A stretch of 64,000 nt of DNA from Chelonoidis abingdonii (taxonomy: Eukaryota > Chordata > Testudines > Testudinidae), in contig NC_133771.1 in NCBI RefSeq assembly GCF_003597395.2, positions 127,145,637 through 127,209,636 of the forward strand. The letters run 5' to 3'. A program made the position numbers and the translations under genes. Position 1 is the stretch's first letter, and each line of letters opens with the position of its first letter. Below, one piece after another: positions 22,901 to 34,390 of the stretch. The notes under the pieces are model-generated. The model made no database searches. It was not told the DNA's origin and was given only the letters and a program-made list of their open reading frames with translations.

Positions 22901-25888
22901 AGGCTACAGAAAGAATGGGTAATATTACAAACATAAACCTATTCCCATTACAGTTTTAAGAGTGTCATCTTCTGTTCTGCCTGCAAGCTTTGCCATATAA
23001 ATTAAATGAAACACATAATTTGATATTGGATAGAAGGCTGTTAAGCAAACACTGTATGTATTGGGGTTCTTGCTTCCCATTCTGAAAAATGACATTTTTT
23101 TCCAATTCTAACTTCTAATTTTAGATGCAAAGTAACTGAGCTAACTGGCAAAATCGGGGAAATTTATGATGTGCTTTAATTTTAGGGAAATGTCATGCTT
23201 TGGAAATGCACAAGAGTTCAATGGAGTCTATTTTACATTAATTGAGTTCCACATTGGATTTTTTCTTATTTAATAAGCATATACCAAAAGGACTCTTTAT
23301 TTTACGCTAAAGTTCTTAATTTCAGTAATCTGTTCTGAAGTAAAACAGCCACTCATATTGATCTAATAATTTTTTTTATAAATCAGAGGCTCTATATTAT
23401 GAAAAATTGACATTGGATTTGTTCTTCTACAATTTGAATGCAAGAAAAAAAGAGAAGACTTCTTAATCTACCAGCCCAATAAGCCCTTCCAGACTGTTCT
23501 TTTCTATATGATAATATTATGGTTAAACAATAACTATAATCCAGCAGAAAATGAACAAAAGTCTTGGGCATTTTTAAGGATAAAAAGAATCATTCCACAT
23601 TGGATGCAGAACTTGCCAAGCCAATTTGTGGCAGCCTCATCAGCAAAATGCAGAACCCTCACACCATCAGATAAAAGGAATGATTAAATAACTATAACAG
23701 TTAATCACAGTATATCAGCAAGGGGAAAGGGCAGTATTACGGGTTGTTGCATGTGAACAGGAAAACTAAGTATTTAGGACTTTCAGTCCAAGGATCAGTG
23801 TATAATGTGAGCATTTTGGAGATGATGGGCCTGATTGTCTTTTCTGTTACATCGATCTTATGCTGGTATAATTCCATTGAAATGAATGTAATTATACCAA
23901 AATACAACTGGTGTAAAGGAATAGCGAATCGCACCCAATACTGATATATAGTAACAAGTCTGCTATCCCAGCAAGCTCAAGAGAATTTGTGTAATTCCCC
24001 ATTAACACTAATTATTCAGACACCTAATTCCTTAATGTATGATGTGGAAGAACACAACCCTAAATCTCTTGGAAGGGAGAGAAATGGCTTTTGCACCACT
24101 GCAGAGGATGGTTATTGAACGGATACCTGTCAGCTTCTGAAAAAGCTGTATACACATCTACTCTCTCTAACAGAGGTACCACACAGAATCAATTAACACC
24201 CAAATGGAAAGGAAAGGAAAAAGGAAAGGGTGAACTTGAAGAGAAATAAAGTCACCAAAAATTGAGGAATCATCACAAAGTCCTGTCCCTATTATTTTGA
24301 GACAGCGAAAACCTATCTGGACCTATCGGTAAAGAGATGTCACATACACTCACCATGACTATGCTTAATACCTATATAACACTTTTCAGCTGTAGATCCA
24401 ATGGCTCTGGTTAAGTAGTGAAGGGAGAGAGAAGTCACTATGGATAACTAGATGTCATTTAGAAAAAGGTGGAGATGAGGCAGGGGATGTCTCCTGGACA
24501 CAAAATACAAATCAGCATTTAAAACAGCTTAATGTGTTAGGTTTAAAAAAACAAACAAACTTCTAAATAGTTCTGTACCTTTAAGTGACCACAACTACAA
24601 CTCACTCATCTCAAAACTTCCCTGAGAATTGTCTTAGTTTATGAACCTTCATGAATGTCTGCACTGCTGCCAAATATTAATTGAAACAATTAACTGTGGA
24701 GAACACGTGGGTGTGAAAATATTAGTACCGCATAATCCTTTCTAGTTAAGAGGTCCTTACTGGATTATTGCAGAAAAGCTCTGGAGTTCTAATTACCTGT
24801 GGAAGTCCCACAAGGTTACTGCAGAACATGGTAATTAGAAGGTTGTAATATAAGGTGTTAGCAGGGGATTGAGGATTTGTGCTAAGTACCATGGTGTTTT
24901 CATGGCTATTTACTGTGCAGAGTACCAGAATTTAATGGAATTTGGCAGAAATCTCCAATGACTATTGTGAGTACGTAATTGGGAGAGGGGAGAAACATCT
25001 TAATGTGTGTCTTGTGATTGGTGGTTGGAGACCAGATATACTAGATTTGGATCTTTAGCTAAAGCAAGTTAAAAAATTACTCATATAGTAAATTTGTATA
25101 GACTTTTTCAATCTGGCTTTATTAGATATTTTATTAAAATGTTTTATCCAGTTTTGTGAATATAATATAGAATAGACACACACCAGTGTTAAGTAAGTGC
25201 TTCATTCTAACTACAGCTACCATATGCATAGATTTAGGAGCAGATTCGTCTTTCAGATATATCAGGGTAAAACAGGAATAACTGCATTAAGTTAAGTGGG
25301 GCTACTGTAAATTTACAATGGGGAAAGAGAAAGCAAAATCTTCCTTTATTGTAAAATTCAGCCATTTTAAAACATGGTTTTGTAAGCCATAAGCCAGCCA
25401 CACATGTATCATGTATGGCAAAGAGGAAAAAATACCGAGGATCTGATTCTCCAGTATTTATACCTTGTGCAGTCATTTACACCTGTGCAGAGTGAATTTA
25501 TGCTATCACTGGTAGCATCTCACACTCTTTTTCCACAGGTGTTATTTATTAAACAAGATAGAAAGCAGTGGAGAATCCAGCCCATATATTTTGTTAATAT
25601 ATGACCAAAACTACAAATTAGTTACGCATAATAGGTAAAATTCAGCCATCTGCAACATCTTCCATAAGGCCTATGTACTACTCAAGTCCCATCTGAGCCC
25701 AACTTTGAGGGCTTATTTAGAACATAAGTGGGATATAGGCCTTGCACAGGCCTCTCTACAGAAGGGGGGGATTCACCCTATATGGTTAGCACAAAGAGCA
25801 AAATCAGACCTCATCCATTATTATGCTTGTAACAATCCCAGTCCATCTTCCACTATCACTCCCTTTGGTAACAGGGTTGCCTGGTGTC
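19922..25888. other. Unassigned intronic sequence
   Basis: No coding domain. Scattered partial copies of the dispersed foldback repeat occur near 23827-23936 and 25230-25530. Otherwise I see nothing. Confidence 0.4.
23827..23936. repeat. Foldback (palindromic) repeat copy
   Basis: The centre is a near-palindrome: GGTATAATTCCATTGA against the reverse complement of AATGAATGTAATTATACC. Outer words GGGCCTGATT and GAATCGCACCC show decayed outer arms. It resembles a small palindromic repeat common in sauropsids. Confidence 0.6.
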
Positions 25889-26074
25889 CAGTTTTTGATT
25901 GCAAAGAATCCTGTGGCACCTTATAGACTAACAGACGTTTTGGAGCATGAGCTTTCGTGGGTGAATACCCACTTCGTCAGATGCATGTACATCTGTAAGG
26001 TGCCACAGGATTCTTTGCTGCTTTTACAGATCCAGACTAACATGGCTACCCCTCTGATACTTGACAGTTTTTGA
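25889..26074. mobile_element. Short foldback PLE derivative with 10-bp target duplication
   Basis: The 10-bp direct repeat CAGTTTTTGA lies at 25889-25898 and 26065-26074. Between them are two inverted arms of the PLE terminal repeat. The left arm keeps a complete hammerhead-like core on the minus strand (25943-25980). The right arm (about 26000-26064) has lost its core by an internal deletion. The right arm ends with TAGCC-type termini shared with the full element. Confidence 0.9.
25943..25980 (-). ncRNA. Hammerhead-ribozyme-like core in PLE terminal repeat
   Basis: On the minus strand: CTGACGA, one extra A, a 6-bp stem GTGGGT/ACCCAC with ATTC loop, GAAA, then a short stem AGC/GCT with loop TCAT, and C as the candidate cleavage base. 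The order matches the hammerhead core, but the extra A and weak stem I make activity uncertain. Confidence 0.6.
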
Positions 26075-26089
26075 CTAACAGCCAGTCGA

Positions 26090-26400
26090 AAAGGGCCCCA
26101 CCAGCTCCGGTCAGCACTGCTGACCAGGCTGTTAAAAGTCGAGTTAGCAGCACAGACAGGCTCCCAAACTGGTTCTGCCCAGCTCCCAGGAAGCTGCTGG
26201 CATGTCCCTCCAGCTCCTAGGCATAGGGGTGGCCAAGGGAGTTCCAAGCACTGCCCCCACCCCACTCTCACTGGCCGAGAACCGCAGCCTAGGAGCAGGA
26301 GGGACCTTCCAGCAGCTTCCTGTGAGCTGCGTAAGTGCTGCCCAGGGCCCAAATCCCTCACTCCCTCCCACACTCCAACCCCTAGCCCCAGCCCAGTGAA
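26090..26400. repeat. GC-rich interspersed repeat, copy 1
   Basis: This is a GC-rich island within AT-rich intron. Words in the same order occur in the copy at 63540-63800, for example CATGTCCC, AGGGG-T-GCCAAGGG, CACTG-CCCC and CGGCC/GAACCGC. A 204-codon minus-strand open frame covers part of it but is only rich in Pro, Ser and Leu and is not a gene. The family name is not known to me. Confidence 0.65.
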
Positions 26401-26567
26401 AATGAGCAAGTGAATGAGGGGTGGCTGAGAGCGAGCAAGCGACGGAGAGAGGGGGGATGGAGCGAGTGGGTGGTAGGTCCTTGGAGAATGACTGGGTCGG
26501 GGTAGGAGCAGGGCAAGGGAGTTCATTTTGTGCAATTAGAAAATTGGCAATCTTACTTGGTAAAGTA

Positions 26568-26720
26568 TCAGAGGGGTAGCCGTGTTAGTCTGGATCTGTA
26601 AAAGCAGCAGAGAATCCTGTGGCACCTTAGAGACTAACAGACGTTTTGGAGCGTGAGCTTTCGTGGGTGAATACCCACTTCGTCAGACGCAGGTAGTGGA
26701 AATTTCCAGGCATATTATAT
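26568..26720 (-). repeat. PLE left terminal repeat (inverted)
   Basis: Starts TCAGAGGGGTAGCCGTGTTA and runs through the GGCACCTTA word, the hammerhead-like core on the minus strand, and GTGGAAATTTCCAGG. It mirrors the right terminal repeat at about 29295-29411. Confidence 0.9.
26649..26686 (-). ncRNA. Hammerhead-ribozyme-like core, left PLE end
   Basis: Same 38-nt arrangement as in the other copies: CTGACGA + A + GTGGGT/ACCCAC stem + GAAA + AGC/GCT short stem + C. The small loop is TCAC here. The bases before the core (GCGT) could pair only partly with ACG found downstream, after a gap of about four bases. Confidence 0.6.
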
Positions 26721-27599
26721 TATGGCTCAGCGCAAGCTAGAGATAACGAGGTTAGTTCAGTCAGGAGGTGAGCCCTTTCTAGCAGTAGAGTGTGAAAACC
26801 AAGGAGGGGAACTGGTTCTGTAATTGGCAAGCCATCACAGTCTTTGTTTGATCCAAGCCTGATAGTGTCAAGTCGTCCAACCTGAGACCTCATTAATAAA
26901 CCAAACTCCATAAAACCGACTTCACTAAATAAGACAGGATCTACAGCACTCACTTCACATCTCTACAAAGGAAAAAGGACTATAAGCTGTCTAAACTCCT
27001 ACCTGACACATGGGGCCACAACCGTGTACCCTAATCCACCCAGCAATATTGTCAATCTATCCAACACACGCTCAGCCCAGAAGAAAAGTCTGTCCTATCT
27101 CGGGACTCTCTTCTGCCTCTGCCACCCCACCAACATGATACAGTTTCTGTGGCAATCTGGAAGCCTATTTCGCCGTCTGTGACTCAAAGAATACTTCCAG
27201 GACAACACTGAACAGTGCACGATACACAGTACCCACCCACCAACACACAAGAAAAGAACCCACATGGACTCCTCCTGAGGGCCAAATGACAGTCTGGACC
27301 TATACATTGAATGCTTCCGCCGACGGTGCACAGGCAGAAATCGTGGAAAAACAACACCGCTTGCCTCATAACCTAAGTCGTGCAGAACGCAATGCATCCA
27401 CAGCCTCAGAAACCACCCTGACATTATCATCAAAAGGCTGATAAGGAGGTGCTGTTGTCATCATGAACAGGTCTGACTACCAGAAGGAGCCGCCAACAAC
27501 TCTCCAATACCAATTCTACAGGCCACTTCCCTCAGATCCACTGAGGAATACACTAAGAAACTGGACCATCTACTCAGGACACTCCCTACACTAACACCA

Positions 27600-28720
27600 G
27601 AACAAATCAGCATACCCTAGAGCCCCGACCAGGGTTATTCTATCTACTACCCAAGATCCCCAAACCCGGAAATCCTGGACGCCCCATCATCTCGGGCATG
27701 GCACTCTCACTGAGGACTGTCTGGATAGTGGACTCTCTACTCAGACCCTATGCCACCAGCACTCCCAGCTATCTCCGTGACACCACTGATTCTAGGAACA
27801 CAATGCATTGGTCACCTCCAGAAACACCATCCTAGCCACCATGGGTAGAGGCTCTCTACACAAACATCCCACACACAGATGGAATACAAGCTGTTAGGAA
27901 CAGTATCCTGATGATGCCACAGCACAACTGCTGCTGACTCTGTGCCTTTATACTCACACACAACTATTTCAAGTTTATGATAATATATACCTCCAGATCA
28001 GTGGCACTGCTATGGCACCCGCATGGCCCCACAATACGCCAATATTTATGGCTGACCTGAACAACGCTCCTCAGCCTCGTCTCCTTTCACGCCCCTTCTC
28101 TACCTACGCTACATTGATGACATCTTCATCATCTGACCCATGGGAAGAGACTCTAGAAAATTCCACCATGATTTCACAACTCACCCCACCATCAACCTCA
28201 CCTGACCAATTCTACACGAGAGATCCACTTTCTAGACACCATGGTGCAAATAAGTGATGGTCACCATTAACCACCACCTATATCAAAACCTACCGACCGC
28301 TACGCCTACCTTCATGCCTCCAGCTTCCATCCAGGCACATCACACGATCCATTGTCTACAGCCAAGCACTGAGGTACAACCGCATCTGCTCTAACCCCTC
28401 AGACAGAGACCAACACCTACAAAATCTCCACCAAGCATTCTCAAACTACAATACCCACACGAGGAAATTAGGAAACAGGATCAACAGAGCCAGATGTTTA
28501 CCCAGAAGTCCTTACTGCAAGACAAACCCAAGAAAGAAACCAACAGGACTCCACTGGCATCACTTACAGCCCCAGCTAAAACCCCTCCAACACATCATCA
28601 GGGATCTACAACCCATCCTGGACAATGATCCCACATTTTCACGGATCTTGGTGCAGGCCAATCTTTGCCCACAGACACCTGCCAACCTGAAACGTATTCT
28701 CACCAGCAACTGCACACCGT
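27600..28720 (+). pseudogene. PLE reverse transcriptase, frameshifted
   Basis: Fragments in several plus frames match the Penelope family RT in the right order: LFYLLPKIPKPGNPGRPIIS (about 27630-27690), SYLRDTTDS (about 27770), NIPHTDGIQAVRN (about 27865-27900), GTRMAPQYANI (about 28015-28045), LRYIDDIFII followed by a stop (about 28107-28137), then a conserved C-terminal part with NLKRIL (about 28686). The catalytic IDD is present, but stops and frame changes occur throughout, so no working enzyme can be made. It most resembles the Neptune/Poseidon-type PLE RTs. Confidence 0.9.
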
Positions 28721-28739
28721 ACCATAGTAACTCTAGCTC

Positions 28740-28980
28740 AGGAACCAATCCATGCAACAAACCTCGATGCCACTCTGCACTACCTATCTACACCAGCGAC
28801 ACCATCATAGGACCTAACCGACGATCACCATACCATCTACTAGTCTCATTATTCACCTGCACGCCACCATGTAATATTGCCATATACTGCAGCAATGCCC
28901 CTCTGCTATGTACGATCGCCCAAACTGGACAGTCACTACGAAAAGGATAAAGGACACAAATCAGATATCAGTGAATGGCA
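28740..28980 (+). pseudogene. PLE GIY-YIG endonuclease domain, decayed
   Basis: The plus frame reads CNKPRCHSA, then CNIAIYCSNAPLLCTIAQTGQSLRKG, where typical PLE endonucleases show a Cys-rich linker followed by IYC..C....Y(V/I)GQTG.SLR. The Tyr of the second half-motif appears replaced (CTIAQTG), and a stop follows directly after RKG. GIY-YIG nucleases make the nick that starts PLE insertion. This copy is inactive. Confidence 0.85.
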
Positions 28981-29294
28981 ATAACAAAAACCTGTAGGAG
29001 AGCATTTCAACCTCCCGACACAGCTATAGCGACCGCTTAAAGGTGGCTATCGCTGCAGCAAAAAAACTTGGACCAGACTTTCAAGAGAACTGGGCTGAGC
29101 TCAGTCATGTGCAGAATTTGACTACTTACTCAGACCTCTGGACTCAAACAAAGACTGTGCAATGCTTGCAATTAACAAACAGCTTTCTCTCCTCCATTGT
29201 GGTTCACACCCTACGCTGCTAGAAAGGGCCACCTCTTCCTGATGAAACTTAACTCGTTGATCTCTAGACTTGCTGCTAGCATATATATAAACCC

Positions 29295-29411
29295 TGCCCT
29301 CGGGAATTTCCACTACTGCGTCTTCGGACGAAGGTGGTATTACCCACGAAAAGCTCACGCTCCAAAACGTCTGTTAGTCTCTAAGGTGCCACAGGATTCT
29401 CTGCTGCTTTT
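29295..29411 (+). repeat. PLE right terminal repeat
   Basis: Begins near GGGAATTTCCACTAC and ends CTGCTGCTTTT before the target duplication. It matches the left terminal repeat inverted but lacks the last 30 or so bases (the AGATCCAGACTAAC part). The hammerhead-like core at 29323-29362 is damaged: CTTCGGACGA replaces CTGACGA, and there are small indels in the stem and the A-run. Confidence 0.88.
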
Positions 29412-29424
29412 ACTTGGTAAAGTA

Positions 29425-31727
29425 AATCTCCGAATTTTGTATTTAAGGCAACATGATAGAAAGTTTGTAAAGTTCTAAAGAATAAAAGATCTGATTTTGA
29501 AAGGTTCTCTTTTTCAAAAAACATACACAATTGTGTATGTGAAATGTATAAAAAACTGTATTCTACTACAATTGTTCATCTAAATGGAGTTTGTGCGCAT
29601 GCAAATGGTCCATTAGATGCACAACTACTGCAGGCATTTTTTTGACATACGGTTGCCCATGTGCATTTTTTAAAAATAAAGGCAAAGGAATACAGTGAAG
29701 AAAGCTTTTTTCTAACATTTCACAACTCTTTTTCTATTTACCACTTGTAGTTTTTGTGATTCTGATTTTGGATATATGGCCTCTTAAAATGTGCTTTCAT
29801 GCTTGTCCTGTATAGCTTTTCATTTGTGGCAGGCAAGACAACAGTTGCTACTTGTATCAGTTCATAAGGATGATTCATCCCACCATGGAAGTTAAATCCT
29901 GGCTCTCATGATTTTGGCTCAATCAAGGCAAGTTTGCTTTGCCATTTTTAGCTTAGCACTAATGAAGAGTCTGTTACCTTCTGCAGATCCCTTTAATGAA
30001 GCCAGAATGAATAAGGACTTTTATAGAAGCAGTGCTTCCAAGATATGAAAATCCATGTGCATCTGCCATTCATTGGAATGAGGAGAGAATTCCCTCCCTG
30101 ACTAAAGAGAGAAATTCACCCTGAATGATTACTCTCTCCTCTGAAGAGCGAACATCCCTTTTCCAACATTACAACACGGAATTATTAGTAAAGAGTGAAA
30201 AGCAGCTGAGCTGAGCAGCGCCGCCCTCAGCCAAAGGCTTAAAGCTAAAAGTCTGCCCTACCTATCCTACTTCTAATATTAAATCTACCACCACAATAAA
30301 GGAGGGTCAGAAGAGGAGGGAAGCTGGCAGAACGAGCAAGCAAGAAATCAGGAGACAGCCTGGAAACACATGCATTTCCTGCAAGATGTGGGGGATGTGC
30401 CAGAACTACTAAGGGAATCCTACAATTTATGGGAATGTGAATTACTAGCAATGCATATACACCTTTCACAAACAGTAACATCTAAATTTTATTATCAACA
30501 GCCTTCACTGGACCAATTAAAAATGAGAATGAAGCAAGATTTGTTTTCTTTTGGGGAAGGAAAGTATTCAGAATAAATATTACTTTCAAGAAGTTAAAAA
30601 ATAATGATATATTTACTGAAAAACCTCACTACATACAGTATAAACATTTGACATTGTTTTAAATCATTCAGCCATTAATGAGAGCAATTGTTCAGTGTAT
30701 CTCACAACTTTCTAAAGGGCACCAAAAAAGACAGTTTTGTTTACTAACTTGTTACATTATGCGAAGTGTAAACTGATTTGCTTATTAGTAGTTAGATGTC
30801 TAAAGACAGGATGTAACTGACGAGCAATATCACCAAGTAACACAGTTAGACCTTGGAGAGATTTTTTTTCATGGTGTATAGTGAGAGTGCTAATTGACTT
30901 ATTTCCTAATAATAGCTGAAACTAATAATCTGGAAAGGCTAGTGATTTCAAAGAACTGAAAATTAGACATGAAGACATTTTTCTACCTGCCAAGTCCATA
31001 TGTGACTGTCTTAAAAAAATCAATATTGAAATGTCTGTCCTCTGTACTGAATTAATTAATTCATCAATAAGTCAGTCATGACCACCATAATACAGGGAAT
31101 CTAGAATCTAATAACATATATGTAATTACTATTATAGTAAGTCATTTTGAAGGTAATGCAATTGCCTTTCACCGTATCAGCAGAACGGTAGTGTGACAAA
31201 AATGAGCTGTGGTTAAAACATTTAGAACAGATGTGTATTTGACATGCCTCAGGAGTTGGATGGAGTTTGTTTAGAGTTGAATATTGCTTGGCTCCTTGGA
31301 AGACACATATGTGCGGACTGAACTTCCCTGAGATTTTATTACCCTTTGTGACTGATGGGGAGAGTGTGTGAGATGAAGACTAAAAAGGTGAGCCTGGAGA
31401 ACTGAGGAACACTGAGAAAAGCATCCTAACCCCAGGTCTGCCACACACCTGACATCTCCAGCTCTGCACATACAGCCAAGCTTTAAAAGCCATCTGCCTA
31501 TCCTTTAATGCAGCCAGCTACAGGGGAAGCTCACATTCACAGGGCTGAAGGTACAGGCAACAGCTCACAGGCCCAAGCTCTTTCCTCTGCTTAGCCACAA
31601 GAACAATATGGAGCCACAAATGGACTCTTCTAGCCCCATTCTGAGAAGCGTGCAGCTGCCTGGTGAGTGGCAGGGAAATGTAGGGGAAGCCAGCAGAGGA
31701 AGGCAAAGTTAAAAAAAAAAAAAGATT
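29425..31727. other. Unassigned intronic sequence
   Basis: AT-rich, without recognisable coding or repeat signals. Confidence 0.4.
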
Positions 31728-32246
31728 GAGGGTGTCATAAACAGATAGCTAAGGGTTAATGTTTCTTTTACCTGTAAAGGATTAACAAAGGGAACCAAAC
31801 ACCTGACCAGAGGACCAACCAGGAAACCGGATTTTTCAAAGCTCAGAGGAGGGAATTTTTGGGGGTCTGTGTCTTTTTGTCTGGCTCTCAGCTATGAGGG
31901 GGAATCCTTTCTATTCTGTAAAGTTTCTAATCTCAGTTTCAAAGTGTGTAAGCACAAAGGTAGACAAACATAGGCTGTGGATTGGTTTTGTTGTATTACA
32001 TGTGAGATGCTGGATGTTTAATTGTATCTCTTTTTTGAATAAGCTGGTTATTCATATTTTCTTTTAAGTTAAATAGCCCTGTGTATTTGTCACACTTATG
32101 CAGAGATCATGATGTTCATGTATAGTAATTAATCCTCAACTTTGAACATTAGAGTTCAAACTATGAAGTACTAGCATGAAGTCTCTAAGGCTTAATCTCC
32201 AGCTTAGATCTGATAGCTTGTCCACCCAGTCAGTGATGCTAGGGCA

Positions 32247-32400
32247 ACCCCAGAAGCAAGTCGGCTATGAGGAGCTTTGGTTGTACGAATAGATGTGGAT
32301 GGCTGTGTGTCTTTTGTTGTTTTCTCGGCTGTGAGTAAACAAGCTTCTCCTAACTGCACTCTTATCTCAGAATGTCTCATACCACATATACAAAGGAACC
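32247..32400. repeat. Left arm of a ~150-bp inverted repeat
   Basis: This arm pairs with 32701-32858. Shared words include GGCTATGAGGAGCTTTGGTT, ACGAATAGATGTGGATGGCT, TTCTCGGCTGTGAGT and AAGCTTCTCCTAACTGC. Identity is high, roughly nine in ten by eye. A short third piece (GGCTATGAGGAGCTTGGTTG) occurs at about 32410-32430 in direct orientation. Confidence 0.9.
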
Positions 32401-32700
32401 CCAGCCATTCGGCTATGAGGAGCTTGGTTGTATTTACATAAATGTGAATTGTTGGACTGGTTTAATTGGGCTATCTTTTAAATCAGTACTGTTCTTCATA
32501 TTTTCTTATAACAGAAAAGCCTGTATTGAGTTTCTTATGCAAGATTATTGTTCATCATTTTCCTTCTTTTTTTTCTATTAAAGTTTTACTTTTTAAACTT
32601 TGTGAAAGTTCTTTATTCGAGTAAGCAGAGAAATGAAACTCGTGTATCAGGTACCTGTCTCCCTCACGGTGAAGGCAGGCACGGGAAAGGCAATGGCTGG

Positions 32701-32858
32701 GGTTCCTTTGTACTCACAGATGTTGTATGAGACATTTGGAGATAAGAGGCAGTTAGGAGAAGCTTGTTAACTCACAGCCGAGAAAACAACACAAAGACAC
32801 AGCCATCCACATCTATTCGTACAACCAAAGCTCCTCATAGCCACTGCGCTTTGGGGTT
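32701..32858. repeat. Right arm of a ~150-bp inverted repeat
   Basis: Reverse complement of 32247-32400, separated by 300 bp. It is part of the minus-strand LTR fragment nested in the plus-strand LTR. Confidence 0.9.
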
Positions 32859-33589
32859 CCCTTGTACTCACAGACTTTTGGTTAATATTTAAATAAGAAG
32901 AGTTAGGAGGAACCTTGTTTGCTCAGAGCCAAAAAACAAAAAAGACCCCGAGTATACAAATTCGCCCTGACTTTAAACAATCCATTCTACTGATGGTCCT
33001 CTGGTAGGTGTTTGGTTACCCTTCCAGGTAAAAGAAACTTAACCCTTACCTTACCTATCTACTATGACAGTCATTGTTTTGTCTTTCTTTTTTATATAAA
33101 GCTTTCTTTTTAAGACTTGTTTGAGTTTTCTCTCTGGGTGGGCTTAAGGAAAGAAGGGAGGGGAATTTCTTTGTGTTAGATCTACGGAGGGGTAAAGCTC
33201 TGCAGCACCAGGAATGGTGGAAGGGGGAGAGAGATAGAATCATTCTGTTTCCTTGTATTTGGGGTTTGTCTCTTTTGTGGCATAGTAGGAGACATCTTTC
33301 TTGGTATCTGTGATGTAAGAGATTGCATCAGTACTCTCAGGTTAGCCCAGAGAGCAAAAGCCTGGGTGGAGAGAGAGGGGGAAGGGAAGGGGTTATTCCC
33401 TTTGTGTAAGGAACTCAGGGCTTCTGAGTCTTGTGGGTTCCCCAGGGAAGGTTTGGGGAGACCAGAGGAGCCAAACCCTGGAATTTTGGCTGGTCAGGCA
33501 GTGAGATCAAATCTGAGCTGGTAATTAAGCTTAGAGGGGTTCATGCTAACTTCTCAGGTTATGAACGCTAAGGTTTAAATCTGAGTAAG

Positions 33590-34390
33590 AAGTTATGATA
33601 GAGGGGCAGGGGGAAATCAAAGCAGAAGAAGATGTGAAAAATAAAAGAAGAAAAAATGGACAATGGAGAGAACAAAAAGGGAAAAAAGTACAGATGACAG
33701 CATTTGTGCCAAGAAACAATGCAAGGGGACTCATCCACCCACCAGCCCATTGCAAAGGGTTTGCCTCTGTGGGCAAGGGAAATCTGCTTGGGAACCACTG
33801 CCTTATAAAAGAGACAGCTTGACTAAATTAAACTGGGCTGCATTTCATTCACTCAAAAGGTTCTGACTCATACAAATGATATTAGCAACAGTGAAGCTGA
33901 AACTGCCAACTGCTTCCCTATTCAGTGTTTCTAATTGGAGCAGAAGTGGGGTAAGAGAAAGGAAGAGGCATAACAAGGCCAAGGAATAGAGTGAAAAGGA
34001 TGAAGCTGGCCAACAGAACTGAAGAGAGGGGACGAAGGAGGGAAACGTGCTCAAATGAGCTGCAGAAAGGGAAGGGAATCAGAAACCTCATGCTGTCAAA
34101 GCAATAATACAGTAACAGGCTGGCAGAGACGAGAACACAAAATCAATGGAATCAAATAAGGGAGGGAGGGAAAATGGCCCAGTAAGAGCAAAATAAAGGG
34201 GTAGATGGAAAGGAGAGAAGGGTAAAATAAAGGTAAAAGAAACAGGCTGAAGGTAAAGAGACTAAATGGGGAAGTATTTACAAGTGTAAGAACAGTAAAC
34301 AGGTGTATAAAGATCAAGTGAAGGAGATGAAAAATACACCAAAAATACCGAGACCCCTCTGAGCTGGCTGAAGTGAGCAATAAAAACAGA
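33590..34390. repeat. Purine-rich strand-asymmetric tract
   Basis: The plus strand is mostly A and G over about 800 bp (for example GAAGATGTGAAAAATAAAAG, GGGAGGGAGGGAAAATGG, GAAAGGAGAGAAGGG). Minus-strand open frames here are only Ser/Leu/Phe/Pro-rich by composition. No internal period is obvious. Confidence 0.7.

Larger units (their letters stand above)
26555..29424 (+). mobile_element. Penelope-like element (PLE), nearly full length, decayed
   Basis: A 13-bp direct repeat ACTTGGTAAAGTA flanks the insertion at 26555-26567 and 29412-29424, so the element itself is 26568-29411 (2,844 bp). The ends are inverted copies of one terminal repeat. The left one reads inward on the minus strand and the right one is on the plus strand. 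The interior encodes, in broken frames, a Penelope-type reverse transcriptase followed by a GIY-YIG-like endonuclease. PLEs are known for terminal repeats in direct or inverted order, variable target duplications and hammerhead motifs, all seen here. Confidence 0.93.
31728..33605 (+). repeat. Retroviral-type LTR with internal inverted LTR insertion
   Basis: A perfect 5-bp direct repeat GAGGG (31728-31732 and 33601-33605) flanks a unit that starts TGTCATAAACAGATAG and ends GTTATGATA (a mutated GACA end). The start is the same family as the LTR at 45414-46148. Inside, at about 32640-33068 on the minus strand, lies a second copy of the family's beginning (TGTCATAGTAGATAGG read inward), so two LTR starts face each other. 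No retroviral genes are present. Confidence 0.75.

Noticed and set aside
25921..26535. 204-codon minus-strand open frame
   Set aside because: It overlaps a foldback PLE derivative and a GC-rich repeat. The predicted protein is Pro/Ser/Leu-rich by composition, with no domain.
25889..29424. Reading the inverted-arm repeats as a simple DNA transposon (MITE)
   Set aside because: The same ends bound an element encoding Penelope-type RT and GIY-YIG motifs, and target duplications are 10-13 bp, so a PLE origin explains them better.
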